NCBI GenBank assembly: GCA_009773765.1
Contig: WTWZ01000054.1
Location: forward strand, 1-35,896
Direction of reading: 5' to 3'
DNA from: Prolixibacteraceae bacterium
GTDB taxonomy: Bacteria; Bacteroidota; Bacteroidia; Bacteroidales; Prolixibacteraceae
DNA length: 35,896 bases
Below, in pieces: positions 24,803 to 33,274 of the stretch (positions within the stretch are counted from its first letter, which is position 1; each line of letters begins with the position of its first letter). A program made the position numbers and the translations under genes. The notes under the pieces were generated by a model. The model was not told where the DNA came from. It did not search any database and was given only the letters and a program-made list of their open reading frames with translations.

Positions 24803-24861
24803 ACAAAAAAGAATGAAGTTGTTTCCAATAACTATTTAGTACTTGAAAACAGCTTCATTTC
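24803..24861 (-). terminator. Intrinsic terminator/attenuator between susD-like and RraA genes
   Basis: On the minus strand GAAATGAAGCTGTTTTC (24861-24845) pairs with GGAAACAACTTCATTC (24826-24811), and the stem is followed directly by TTTTTT (24810-24805). It lies about 15 bp after the SusD-like stop codon. It should reduce expression of the downstream enzyme genes relative to the uptake pair. Confidence 0.6.
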
Positions 24862-24876
24862 TCCTTTAAATCTTTT

Positions 24877-26388
24877 CTATTTGTCCCACCAAACTTTGGT
24901 GGCCAAATTATCGGGACCCTGCCTTTTTATAGCTTCGTTAACATTTTCAGTATTCACCGAAATCTCAGAATTCGGATAAGTTAGCCGGTTAATCCATTCA
25001 ACTGCCCTTCCGGGATATGGATTAGGTGCCAAAGCAGGAAAATTGCTTCTTCTGAAATTGGCAAAAGCTTCCTGTCCGTTGAGAAATGAAGAAATCCAAT
25101 ACTGGGTATTGATCTGTTCCATTTCTTTACCGGAAACAAGCGGATTAGCTGCAATATATGCATCCCTTGCAGCGGGGTCAACCGCACAGGTTGCATCAAC
25201 CAATGCCATTTGATTCATGTGAGCCCTTATTCCTTCGGCAAAATAATCAGCGGCATTTCCTGTTGTAATCCAGCCTCTTACACGGGCTTCTGCCAATAAA
25301 AGGTTAGTCTGGCTTGCAGTTACTATAAACATCGGTGCTGTTAATTTTACAATGCGATTGCGGTCGGCCTGGCTGTATTCATAAAAACTAGCTAAACCAT
25401 CGGCCGTTGCCGCAGCAGCAGCAGTTTTATTATCATTTCCCATTGGAATTCCGATTTGATTGGCAGCTACGATTGATGCATTGGCGGGCACTTGATCAGA
25501 ACCGGATTTTGCTCCCATATACCTAACAGCAATTGAAACAAGCCTTGGATCATTTGTGCTTTTCAATGCGTCAACAAAAGGTTTTGTAAGATAGAAATTG
25601 GCAGCTTCAGTTGAATTAAGCGTGTTGCTGATAGGATTTCTGTAATTGGCGTCGTGTCGTACAAATGCATTGTCAATATTCATTGTAATTACTCCACCGT
25701 CAAAAGCAGCCTTAACTGCAGCCTGTGCCTGTGCTGGATCAACAGCGCTTAGTCGCATACCTGCCCGAAGTAATAACGAATAGCCAAACTTTTTCCATTT
25801 ATCCACATTTCCACCGTATAAAATATCGGCAGTTTCTATGTTTCCCGAAGCATTAAGTGCAGCCGATGCTTCTGACAATTCTTTAATTATTTTGGGATAA
25901 ATAGCCTGCTGGGTTTCATACTTTGGGAAGAATATCTGTGATGTATATCCTTCACCCCCTTCTTCGTAAGGTACATCACCATAGCTATCAGTAATAACCA
26001 TAAAGGCATAGGCCTGTAAAATTCTGGCCATATTCATTAAGTTAGCTCTGGCCGGATCATCTTTAGTCAACCTGATTATATCTTTGGTATTTTTAATTAC
26101 ATTCCGGTAATAACTTACCCAATTTACATCGAATGTGGTGCGATTTTCCTGATTGAAATTAGCCCCGGTCAATACACCTGAATTTGGCGAAATAATTTGC
26201 TGGACAATTCCAATCTCAAAAACAAGAGTAACCACAGAAGTATTAATGACTGCATTATTTAAGATAAATGCAGGATCAACAGACGTAGCTGCAGCTTTGC
26301 TAGTATTTATTTCGTCAAAGTCTTTATCACATGAAGTTATCATTGTGAATAAAAGAGCCAGAAAACAAATGTTATATATTTTTTTCAT
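24877..26388 (-). CDS. SusD/RagB-family outer-membrane lipoprotein (SusD-like 2)
   Basis: A 503-residue lipoprotein: signal peptide ending MITSC with the lipidated Cys20. The sequence has the features of the SusD-like_2 group: DFDEINTSK after the lipobox, QAYAFMVITDSYGDVPYEEG (the TPR-helix core), FGYSLLLRAGMRLS, and a C-terminal QGPDNLATKVWWDK. SusD-like proteins cap the SusC channel and capture the ligand. The gene starts 12 bp after susC and ends at a terminator-like hairpin. The ligand is unknown. Confidence 0.93.
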   Translation of the reverse strand: MKKIYNICFLALLFTMITSCDKDFDEINTSKAAATSVDPAFILNNAVINTSVVTLVFEIGIVQQIISPNSGVLTGANFNQENRTTFDVNWVSYYRNVIKNTKDIIRLTKDDPARANLMNMARILQAYAFMVITDSYGDVPYEEGGEGYTSQIFFPKYETQQAIYPKIIKELSEASAALNASGNIETADILYGGNVDKWKKFGYSLLLRAGMRLSAVDPAQAQAAVKAAFDGGVITMNIDNAFVRHDANYRNPISNTLNSTEAANFYLTKPFVDALKSTNDPRLVSIAVRYMGAKSGSDQVPANASIVAANQIGIPMGNDNKTAAAAATADGLASFYEYSQADRNRIVKLTAPMFIVTASQTNLLLAEARVRGWITTGNAADYFAEGIRAHMNQMALVDATCAVDPAARDAYIAANPLVSGKEMEQINTQYWISSFLNGQEAFANFRRSNFPALAPNPYPGRAVEWINRLTYPNSEISVNTENVNEAIKRQGPDNLATKVWWDK

Positions 26389-26400
26389 TTTTCCGAAGTA

Positions 26401-29400
26401 TTAAAATTTAACATTAAAATTGAAACCCATACCCCTGGTCGTAGGAAGCCCCGGGGACTCCATTCCTACAAGGTTATCAGAACTATAACCAAAGCTTTCC
26501 GGATCAATGTTGTCAACCCATTTCTTTAACATCAGAACATTGTTTGCAACCAAATTAAGAGATAAACCTTTAATTACTAATGCAGATGGCAAATGCTTTG
26601 TAAAATCGTAACCCAGAGTAATCTGGCGCAGTTTCCAGTAACCGCCATCATAAATCACAGGTTCAACAAGTGCCTGAGATCTTACAACTTCCCAGTACGA
26701 TTGTACAGGTGCAACCACCGTATTTTTATTACCATTGGCATCAACACCATCACCAACAACTCCGCCTTCCCTGCCTTCCAGTGTCATTTTATGAAGTCCG
26801 TGCCGTACAGCATTGAAATTTGTACCCGATAGCATCATGTTTCCAAGTTTAAAGTCAATCAGGAAAGAAAAATTAATTCCTTTGTAACTGAATGCATTGG
26901 TGATTCCCCCTGTCCATTTTGGCAATGCACTTCCAAATAACACTAAATCAGGGGTCCTTAAAGGAAGACCATTGGTTCCGAATATTTTCTGACCGTTTGC
27001 ATCTCTTTTATAACCAAAACCCGCAATCTGTCCCATTTCTTCACCTACCACTTGCCTTAATTCACCGTTAAAAATATGGGTTCCCACCGTAATGCGTTCT
27101 CCCGGAGTTTCAGTTAAAAGGCTTAATACTTCAGTAATATTGTATGCCCCGGCAAAAATAAAGTTCCATTTGAAATCTGCAGTTTTCAGCGGAACCAAAT
27201 CGAGCATTAACTCAACACCCTGATTCTTGCTTTTTCCGCTGTTAATACGGGTATCAACAAAACCGGATGCATCAGAAATCTGAGCTTGTACAATTTGATC
27301 AATCGTTATCTTCCGGTAAACTGAAACATCAAAACTTACACGATTATCAAACATTTTCATTTCCAGTCCCATTTCAGTTTCATTGGTTCTCATTGGCCTT
27401 AAATTAGGGTTTGGAACTGTTGAACCTGATGAACCTCCCACAGGTTGCAATGCTCCCGATGGATTGGCAATTAAATTCGAGTTGACGCTGTAAAACAACA
27501 CATTGGAATATGGCGGAACATCGGTATCGCTACCCACTTCAGCATATGCAGCCCTGACTTTACCAAACGAAAGCCATTCAGGCGCAGAGCTAAATGACTG
27601 AGAAAATACATAACTTGCCGAAACTGACGGGTACAAAATACTTCTGTTCTCCGGCGATAATGTTGAAAACCAGTCATTACGAATAGTACCATTTAAATAC
27701 AACTTGTTTTTGAATGATACTTCTGCAGCTCCGTAAAGTGAATTAACTGCTCGCTCAGAAAGACTGTAAGTTGGATCTTTTGATCTTCCGTTTTGCACTG
27801 TATAAAGGTTTCTAACAACAAAGTCAGTTACCTGTACGCTATTCAAATCCGAACGTCTTTTCATCTGGTTTCCACCGGCGGTAATATTCACGCCGAAATC
27901 ACCAAATTCTTTCGTAGCAGAAATTAATATATCGGCATTTGTTTCTCTGAACCTGCGTGAATCCTGTGTGTAAACACCATTCACAAATCCTGCAGGAGCA
28001 GGTGCAAGCGATGCCTGACCGGTTGGAAAATTGTTGTAATCCTGATCGCGCGACCAGTAATCCTGCCCAATACGGCCCTGCACAAATAACCATTTTGTGA
28101 AATCATACTTAACCGAGATATTTCCAAAAATCCTGTCCCTTGTAATATTCTGGAATTGGTCGGATAATGTAAAATAAGGATTTGTACGGTTTCTGAATCG
28201 TGAATATATATACTCGTTGCCTGCAGCATTATGAGTATTGGCTTTCAGCACATCAAGCGGCATTGAATTCGCCATGGCATACAGGGCAGTTGGAATCGTA
28301 TTGTCCTGATTCCCCACATTGGGCGGGTTTTCATTGTGTTCGTTGGAATAATTAATATTTCCGTGAAAACTAAGTTTTTCGGTTAAATCATAGGTGAACC
28401 CCAGGTTAACTGTATTTCTTTTAAACGTGTTATTGGGTACAATACCATCGCTTGTCATATTGGCAAGCGAAAGGTTCATCCCACCGTTTTCATCATTGGC
28501 TGACAAAGTAATTGTGTTGGTAAAGTTCTCCCCGTTTCTGAAAAATTCGTTTATAATTCCCTTCTGCGGTTCGTAAGGAACAGTTATGTTATTAAACAAA
28601 ACCTGTGTCATTCCTGGCTGAAATTTTTCTCCAAACGACCATTGGCCTGAAGTCGGATTGGGGGTAGTCGGTCGAACTCCTTGTTCTCCCTGTCCATATA
28701 CATATTGATAATCGGTATAATCTAACGGAGTTTCATTGGTAAAATTCATATTATAAGTAACGCCAATTCCTTTATGTTCACCTTTTGATTTTGTTGTTAT
28801 CATTATAACTCCATCCTTGGCGCGCGAACCATACAGAGCTGAAGCTGCAGCGCCTTTCAGTACTGTCATACTTTCAATATCATCAGGATTTATACTCGAT
28901 AGCCCATCACCCCCGTCTGAAGTATTGCCACCGCCCCTAACTCCAAAAGAGGTATCGGAACCGACATTATTTGGGTTGGCGCCAAAATTGGTATTGTCAA
29001 TCGGAACGCCGTTTACAACAATCAATGGGTTATTTTGTCCTGAAATAGAAGACTGGCCCCTGATTCGTATTTTTGAAGTACCACTGGGACCAGTACCTAA
29101 ACCTGAAATACTTACCCCTGCAATTTTACCTGTCAGGGCATTCATTAGGTTCGGAGTACGGTTTATTGTAAGTTGTTCAGAACTTACTTGTGAAGTACCA
29201 TAACCAAGGCTTTTACTTTCCTTTCTAATTCCAAGCGCTGTTACAACTACTTCGCCAAGTCCAATGGCTTCCTCTTTCATAGAAACATTAATAACCGCCT
29301 GATTACCAACTGATACATCTTGCGGTTGCATTCCTACAAATGAAAAATGAAGAATGGCATTTCCTGAAACATCAGAAATTGAATAATTACCATCTGCATT

Positions 29401-29622
29401 AGTAACAGTCCCATGGGTTGTTCCCCTTATTACAATTGATACACCTGAAAGTGGCTGTCCATTTGCATCAGTTACTTTCCCCGAAACTGTTTGTTGTTGA
29501 TAAACAATTGCTGAAACTTGCAAAAACGAAGTTAGAGTTATTATCAAAAACAACACTAACCTGCCGAAAAAATTAAGACTATTTCCTGAATAGCAGGAAA
29601 TTTTAAATTCATTTTTTTTCAT
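26401..29622 (-). CDS. SusC/RagA-family TonB-linked outer-membrane transporter
   Basis: A 1073-residue TonB-dependent receptor. Signal peptide to about residue 38; carboxypeptidase-D-like regulatory domain (VSGKVTDANGQPLSGVSIVI through about residue 118); the SusC signature LGEVVVTALGI; plug domain with NALTGKIAGVSISG, GPSGTSKIRIRGQSSI, PLIVVNGVPID, DDIESMTVLKGAAASALYG; a large 22-strand beta-barrel ending MGFNFNVKF, with a terminal aromatic residue as required for barrel assembly. It imports oligomeric or bulky ligands with TonB energy together with the SusD partner 12 bp downstream. Full length. No anti-sigma or HTCS regulator lies next to it, so its regulation is unclear. Confidence 0.95.
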   Translation of the reverse strand: MKKNEFKISCYSGNSLNFFGRLVLFLIITLTSFLQVSAIVYQQQTVSGKVTDANGQPLSGVSIVIRGTTHGTVTNADGNYSISDVSGNAILHFSFVGMQPQDVSVGNQAVINVSMKEEAIGLGEVVVTALGIRKESKSLGYGTSQVSSEQLTINRTPNLMNALTGKIAGVSISGLGTGPSGTSKIRIRGQSSISGQNNPLIVVNGVPIDNTNFGANPNNVGSDTSFGVRGGGNTSDGGDGLSSINPDDIESMTVLKGAAASALYGSRAKDGVIMITTKSKGEHKGIGVTYNMNFTNETPLDYTDYQYVYGQGEQGVRPTTPNPTSGQWSFGEKFQPGMTQVLFNNITVPYEPQKGIINEFFRNGENFTNTITLSANDENGGMNLSLANMTSDGIVPNNTFKRNTVNLGFTYDLTEKLSFHGNINYSNEHNENPPNVGNQDNTIPTALYAMANSMPLDVLKANTHNAAGNEYIYSRFRNRTNPYFTLSDQFQNITRDRIFGNISVKYDFTKWLFVQGRIGQDYWSRDQDYNNFPTGQASLAPAPAGFVNGVYTQDSRRFRETNADILISATKEFGDFGVNITAGGNQMKRRSDLNSVQVTDFVVRNLYTVQNGRSKDPTYSLSERAVNSLYGAAEVSFKNKLYLNGTIRNDWFSTLSPENRSILYPSVSASYVFSQSFSSAPEWLSFGKVRAAYAEVGSDTDVPPYSNVLFYSVNSNLIANPSGALQPVGGSSGSTVPNPNLRPMRTNETEMGLEMKMFDNRVSFDVSVYRKITIDQIVQAQISDASGFVDTRINSGKSKNQGVELMLDLVPLKTADFKWNFIFAGAYNITEVLSLLTETPGERITVGTHIFNGELRQVVGEEMGQIAGFGYKRDANGQKIFGTNGLPLRTPDLVLFGSALPKWTGGITNAFSYKGINFSFLIDFKLGNMMLSGTNFNAVRHGLHKMTLEGREGGVVGDGVDANGNKNTVVAPVQSYWEVVRSQALVEPVIYDGGYWKLRQITLGYDFTKHLPSALVIKGLSLNLVANNVLMLKKWVDNIDPESFGYSSDNLVGMESPGLPTTRGMGFNFNVKF

Positions 29623-29796
29623 AAGTTTGTTTTATTTACGTTAGATACAATTTGTTTTGTACTCACAATTTTGACCAATTAACCACATAAAACTTTTTAT
29701 TTTGAATGGCTATGTCAAATTAGTTTTAATAATTAGCACATAATTCAGACCCTCCTATAATATTTAATGATTATTTTTTGAATTTAAATTTATAAA

Positions 29797-30142
29797 TTAA
29801 TTCGATGATACCAAATTATACAATTGTGCAAAATCTAACCTCCAAAAATATCCGGAAAATATACCAACATTGATGAAAGCCAGAGCAGTCCAAAATGCAA
29901 TTGTAATACCCAACACCTCGGGATGCCACACAAATATGGCTGCCAGCAGTATCAAAACAATTCCAAAAAATTAAACCGTACTTAAAATTTGGATTATTTG
30001 TTTTTTTCAGTATTAACGAGTTTCGTATAGCAATAATACCTCTGAATAATAGCCACAAACTAATTAAAAATGTAATTAACAAGAGCAAAGGCGATTGGAT
30101 TAGCCATATCCCAAAAACCACCATTATTACACATTTAAACAA
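29797..30142 (-). pseudogene. DUF308/HdeD-type membrane protein, frameshifted
   Basis: The frame from 30142 gives three hydrophobic segments (CVIMVVFGIWLI, LLLLITFLISLWLLF) then KYGLIF. At 29965-29970 a run of six Ts (minus strand) shifts the frame; removing one T restores GIVLILLAAIFVWHPEVLGITIAFW through GYFWRLDFAQ to a stop at 29797. Upstream, SWWLVLFKC fits the family N-terminus but no ATG precedes it, only TTG. The result resembles the DUF308 (HdeD-like) family of small membrane proteins. The homopolymer makes a sequencing or assembly error a real alternative to true decay. Confidence 0.7.
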
Positions 30143-30183
30143 AACCAGCCACCATGACGCGCTTTCTGTTTTTGCTAATAAAT

Positions 30184-31179
30184 CTACCTGTAAATTTCTT
30201 CTTCTTTTTGATATCCTTCCGAAATAACCGTAAGTTTCAGGTTTTCACGGTTCACGATAATTCCATCGTGAAAAACCGATGGCACCAACATTTCTCCATT
30301 ACTGATGGTTTGAAAAGTTCTTTCATACTCTTCTCCGTTTCCCAGTTTCATTGCCAGTTCAGCGGCAGTTGCAGCCAGTTTTTCGTAAGGTTTGTAAATA
30401 GTGCAAGTCTGATGACGGGCAACAATTTCCTGCAAATTATGAAGATCGGCATCCATTCCGGCTAAAAGCACTTGTCCCTCTTTACCGGCTTCAGCCAATG
30501 CCTTCATTACACCCCGTGCAATTGCATCATTACCGGCAATAATAGCATCAACATCTTTTGTATTTTTTAAGATTTTCTGTGCATGGGCATATCCTTCGGC
30601 TTCGTCCCATGCTTCGGTAAATTCGTTGTAAACAATTTTAATATCCCCTTTTTCAACCAAAGGCTGCAGTTCGTTCATCTGGCCTAAATATAAAAACTTA
30701 CTGTTATTATCGGCTTTTGCCCCTCCAATGAGAGCATATTTGCCAACTGGTTTAATTCTAGTCAGATAGTTTGCTTGTAACTCGCCAATTTTAACATTGT
30801 CGGTAGAAACGTAAAAATCGAGTTTGCAATTTTTAATCAACCGGTCGTATGAAATAACTTTCACGTTTTTGGCATGGGCTTCCCTTACAATTTCAGCAGC
30901 GGCAAACTGGTCAACAGGTACCACTATTAAAACGTCAACACCGTTGGCGAGCAGTTCTTTTGCCTGATCCAGTTGTTTGCTGGCATCGTTGTCGGCAATT
31001 TTAACTTTTACAGTTCCACCAAGTTCCTGGACTTTTTCGATTAAAAAGTCCCTGTCGTTTTCCCACCTTTCATGATCCAACGCATGAATTAAGAAACCAA
31101 CTTCAACAGGTCCGGTCTCCTTTTTACTGCATCCAATCATTAAAGTAACTGCGAGAAAAAAACAAATCAAATACTTCAT
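30184..31179 (-). CDS. Sugar-binding periplasmic lipoprotein, XylF-like (type 1 ABC substrate-binding fold)
   Basis: A lipoprotein of about 331 residues with lipobox LMIGC (Cys17 counted from the chosen start). Two-lobe periplasmic-binding fold: VEVGFLIHALDHERWENDR, DVLIVVPVD, VKVISYDRLIKNCKLDFYVSTDN, GKYALIGGAKADNNS, VDAIIAGNDAIARGVMKAL, GQVLLAGMDAD and QTCTIYKPYEKLA. The YDR and GNDA motifs match D-xylose-binding XylF and relatives. I prefer the ATG at 31179 because the signal peptide then has the normal length; ATGs at 31188 and 31209 are also in frame. No ABC permease or ATPase gene is nearby, so it may serve as a sensor, as a capture protein for the downstream SusCD locus, or rely on distant genes. 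Confidence 0.83.
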   Translation of the reverse strand: MKYLICFFLAVTLMIGCSKKETGPVEVGFLIHALDHERWENDRDFLIEKVQELGGTVKVKIADNDASKQLDQAKELLANGVDVLIVVPVDQFAAAEIVREAHAKNVKVISYDRLIKNCKLDFYVSTDNVKIGELQANYLTRIKPVGKYALIGGAKADNNSKFLYLGQMNELQPLVEKGDIKIVYNEFTEAWDEAEGYAHAQKILKNTKDVDAIIAGNDAIARGVMKALAEAGKEGQVLLAGMDADLHNLQEIVARHQTCTIYKPYEKLAATAAELAMKLGNGEEYERTFQTISNGEMLVPSVFHDGIIVNRENLKLTVISEGYQKEEEIYR

Positions 31180-31315
31180 CTGATAATTCATAATATTGTT
31201 TTTAGTCATGTTCCAAACAATTTACGGATTATTGTCAAAAAGGGTTAAGTATAAACAATCAGACTTAGGTTGTTATGCAACACACAATTTTTTGTAACCT
31301 TTTTTAAGGTTGACT

Positions 31316-31903
31316 TCAGAAATTCTGGATTTCGGTATAAAGTTGCTGAACCGGTAAACCCATAACATTGAAAAAAGAGCCTTCGATGTGGGTAATTCCA
31401 ATGTATCCAATCCACTCCTGAATGCCATACGCGCCAGCCTTATCGAGCGGATTATATTCGGAAACATAATACTCAATTTCGGACAGTGACAATTCTTTGA
31501 ACCGTACATTTGAAACTGAAAAGAATGATTTTTGTTTATGAATTGAGGTCAAACAAACACCTGTGATTACCTGATGTTCGTTCGCGCTTAATTTTTGAAG
31601 TATTTTAATTGCTTCCTGTTTATTTTCCGGTTTTCCAAGAACTTCGCCATTTAACCAAACAATGGTATCGGCGGTTATCAGCAAATCATTTTCTTTCAGT
31701 TTATCCATCAGGGATTTCGATTTAAGCTCAGCAAGAAAAACTGGGATTTCCTCCTTGAAAAGATGTTCCGGGAAATTTTCTTCCACCTCCTTTATAACTA
31801 CCTGAAAATTAATTCCCAACGAGTGAAGTAACTCCTGGCGGCGGGGCGATTTTGAAGCGAGGATATAATTATACCCAGGTAACCAATTCATTTCAAAACG
31901 CAT
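31316..31903 (-). CDS. maf: Maf-family nucleoside triphosphate pyrophosphatase
   Basis: A 195-residue protein with the Maf signatures: ILASKSPRRQELL at the N-terminus, LLITADTIVWLNGEVLGKP, HQVITGVCLT, EYNPLDKAGAYGIQEWIGYIGITHIEGSFFNVMGLP. Maf proteins hydrolyse non-canonical or methylated nucleotides such as dTTP/UTP derivatives and are cytoplasmic. The normal length is about 190-200. The gene's start overlaps the end of the KdsC-like gene by 11 bp; a second ATG at 31891 would begin MNWLPGYNY and is also possible. It forms an operon with the KdsC-like and DUF2520 genes. Confidence 0.9.
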   Translation of the reverse strand: MRFEMNWLPGYNYILASKSPRRQELLHSLGINFQVVIKEVEENFPEHLFKEEIPVFLAELKSKSLMDKLKENDLLITADTIVWLNGEVLGKPENKQEAIKILQKLSANEHQVITGVCLTSIHKQKSFFSVSNVRFKELSLSEIEYYVSEYNPLDKAGAYGIQEWIGYIGITHIEGSFFNVMGLPVQQLYTEIQNF

Positions 31904-32423
31904 TATTTAAAATCATTTCCTGGGTGAACCATTTATTTTGAGCCCGTAATGTTTGCTCAATAACGTCGCGAACACAACCTTCACCCCCGTTTTTATCTGA
32001 AATGTATTTCGAAATTGCTTTGATATCGGCTACTGCATCTTTCGGGCAAACTGGTATTCCAACTTTTGTCATAATGTTATAATCGACCAAATCGTCGCCC
32101 ATAAATAAAATATTTTTGGCCTCAATGCCTGTTTTCTCCATAAAATCATACAAACATTCCGCTTTGTTGCGCACTTTGTCGTAATAATAAATTACACCCA
32201 GTTTTTCGTGCCGTAACCTCACCCGTTCGGTATAACCACCTGTGATAACTGCAACCGGAAAACCAAGATTTACCGCATTCCGAATGGCAAAACCATCTTT
32301 AACATTGGCTGTGCGGACAGGATCCCCTTCCTCGTTTAACGGCGAAGTATCGCGCGATAAAACACCATCAACATCAAAAATAAAGGCTTTTATATTCTTT
32401 AATTCATCTTTGAAAAATGCCAT
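31893..32423 (-). CDS. KdsC-like HAD phosphatase
   Basis: A 176-residue class C0-type HAD phosphatase: catalytic FIFDVDGVLS with Asp17 and Asp19, AVITGG (motif II), KCxCLYDF-like NKAECLYDFM region with the conserved lysine, and MGDDLVDYNIM (motif IV). This is the pattern of 3-deoxy-D-manno-octulosonate 8-phosphate phosphatase (KdsC), which makes Kdo for lipopolysaccharide, and close sugar-phosphatase relatives (NeuA/YrbI type). The expected length for KdsC is about 170-190. It is not accompanied by kdsA, kdsB or kdsD, so I leave the symbol blank. It is 4 bp from the DUF2520 gene and overlaps maf. Confidence 0.83.
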   Translation of the reverse strand: MAFFKDELKNIKAFIFDVDGVLSRDTSPLNEEGDPVRTANVKDGFAIRNAVNLGFPVAVITGGYTERVRLRHEKLGVIYYYDKVRNKAECLYDFMEKTGIEAKNILFMGDDLVDYNIMTKVGIPVCPKDAVADIKAISKYISDKNGGEGCVRDVIEQTLRAQNKWFTQEMILNNAF

Positions 32424-32426
32424 GAT

Positions 32427-33200
32427 TTATTTTTTATAATGTTCAAAAATACTTTTTGCAACCGACATGTACAATTGCCGGTATTCGCCAAAATTATTTA
32501 ATGCCTGCAAATGTGAATTAATAATATTCTCATCGAAACGAACTGCAGGCCCGGTCTGGGCTTTTCCCGGGGATATGTCCTGAACTTTTTTGGCAGTTTC
32601 TATAATTAAAGGTTTCAAAACTTCGAACGGGATATTTTTCGATTTCAAAATTTCGGCAGCTATTGTATAAAAATGATTCACAAAATTGCACGCGAAAACT
32701 GCTGAAATATGCAGCATCTTTCTGTTTTCAGAATTTAAAACAGAAACTGAACTGGAGATTTCACGTGCAAGATTAACCAACAATTCTCCATTTTTAATTG
32801 AATTGGATTCTATAAAAATGGGGATTTCACTAAAATCCACTTCCCTGCTTTTGGAAAATGTTTGTAAAGGATAAAAAACACCTGTATTTTCACAATAATT
32901 TTCAAGAATTGAAAGAGGCAAACTACCGGAACAATGAACTATCAGTTTGTTGCCAAAATTAATTTGCGATAAAACTTCGTCAACTGCAGAATCTTTGAGT
33001 GCTACAAAGTAAATATCAGCATTTTTATAAATCTCATTTGCAGAAGTGGTATATTTTACTGAAAGAAAACCAGCCAGTTCTTTTGCCGATTTTTCTGTTC
33101 GGCTGTAAACCTGTACTATATTAAAACCCTTATTTTGCAATGCTTTTGAAAGATGCGTTGCAAGATTTCCAGCCCCTATGAAACAAAAATTCAGGCTCAT
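32427..33200 (-). CDS. DUF2520/Rossmann-like domain protein
   Basis: About 257 residues starting MSLNFCFIGAGNLATHLSKAL, a Rossmann NAD(P)-binding start, followed by VYSRTEKSAKELAGFL, DIYFVALKDSAVDEVL and the HCSGSLP motif, then an all-helical C-terminal domain of DUF2520 (HISAVFACNFVNHFYTIAAEIL, ...ISPGKAQTGPAVRFD). Proteins of this family resemble F420/NADP reductases and 6-phosphogluconate-dehydrogenase-like enzymes, with no established role. The start at 33200 is preferred because the promoter (-7 box 33220-33227) predicts a transcript beginning only about 13 bp upstream; a longer form would begin at 33215. First gene of the DUF2520-kdsC-like-maf operon. Confidence 0.85.
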   Translation of the reverse strand: MSLNFCFIGAGNLATHLSKALQNKGFNIVQVYSRTEKSAKELAGFLSVKYTTSANEIYKNADIYFVALKDSAVDEVLSQINFGNKLIVHCSGSLPLSILENYCENTGVFYPLQTFSKSREVDFSEIPIFIESNSIKNGELLVNLAREISSSVSVLNSENRKMLHISAVFACNFVNHFYTIAAEILKSKNIPFEVLKPLIIETAKKVQDISPGKAQTGPAVRFDENIINSHLQALNNFGEYRQLYMSVAKSIFEHYKK

Positions 33201-33219
33201 TAATTTTGAATTCATGATT

Positions 33220-33250
33220 CAAAAATAACAAGCCTGAACGAATGTACCAA
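33220..33250 (-). promoter_or_regulatory. Promoter of the DUF2520-KdsC-Maf operon
   Basis: TTG (33248-33250), 20 bases, then TATTTTTG (33220-33227) on the minus strand, matching TTG-N(17-23)-TAnnTTTG. It fits a transcription start near 33213, close to the first in-frame ATG. Confidence 0.55.
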
Positions 33251-33274
33251 TTGATTTTCTTCAATATGGCCCGA

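Noticed and set aside
29623-29796. Clear promoter or regulator site upstream of susC
   Set aside because: I could not find a TAnnTTTG box with TTG at proper distance; no claim made.
31296-31316. Hairpin AACCTT/AAGGTT as a terminator for maf
   Set aside because: No T-run follows it on the minus strand and the stem is only 6 bp.
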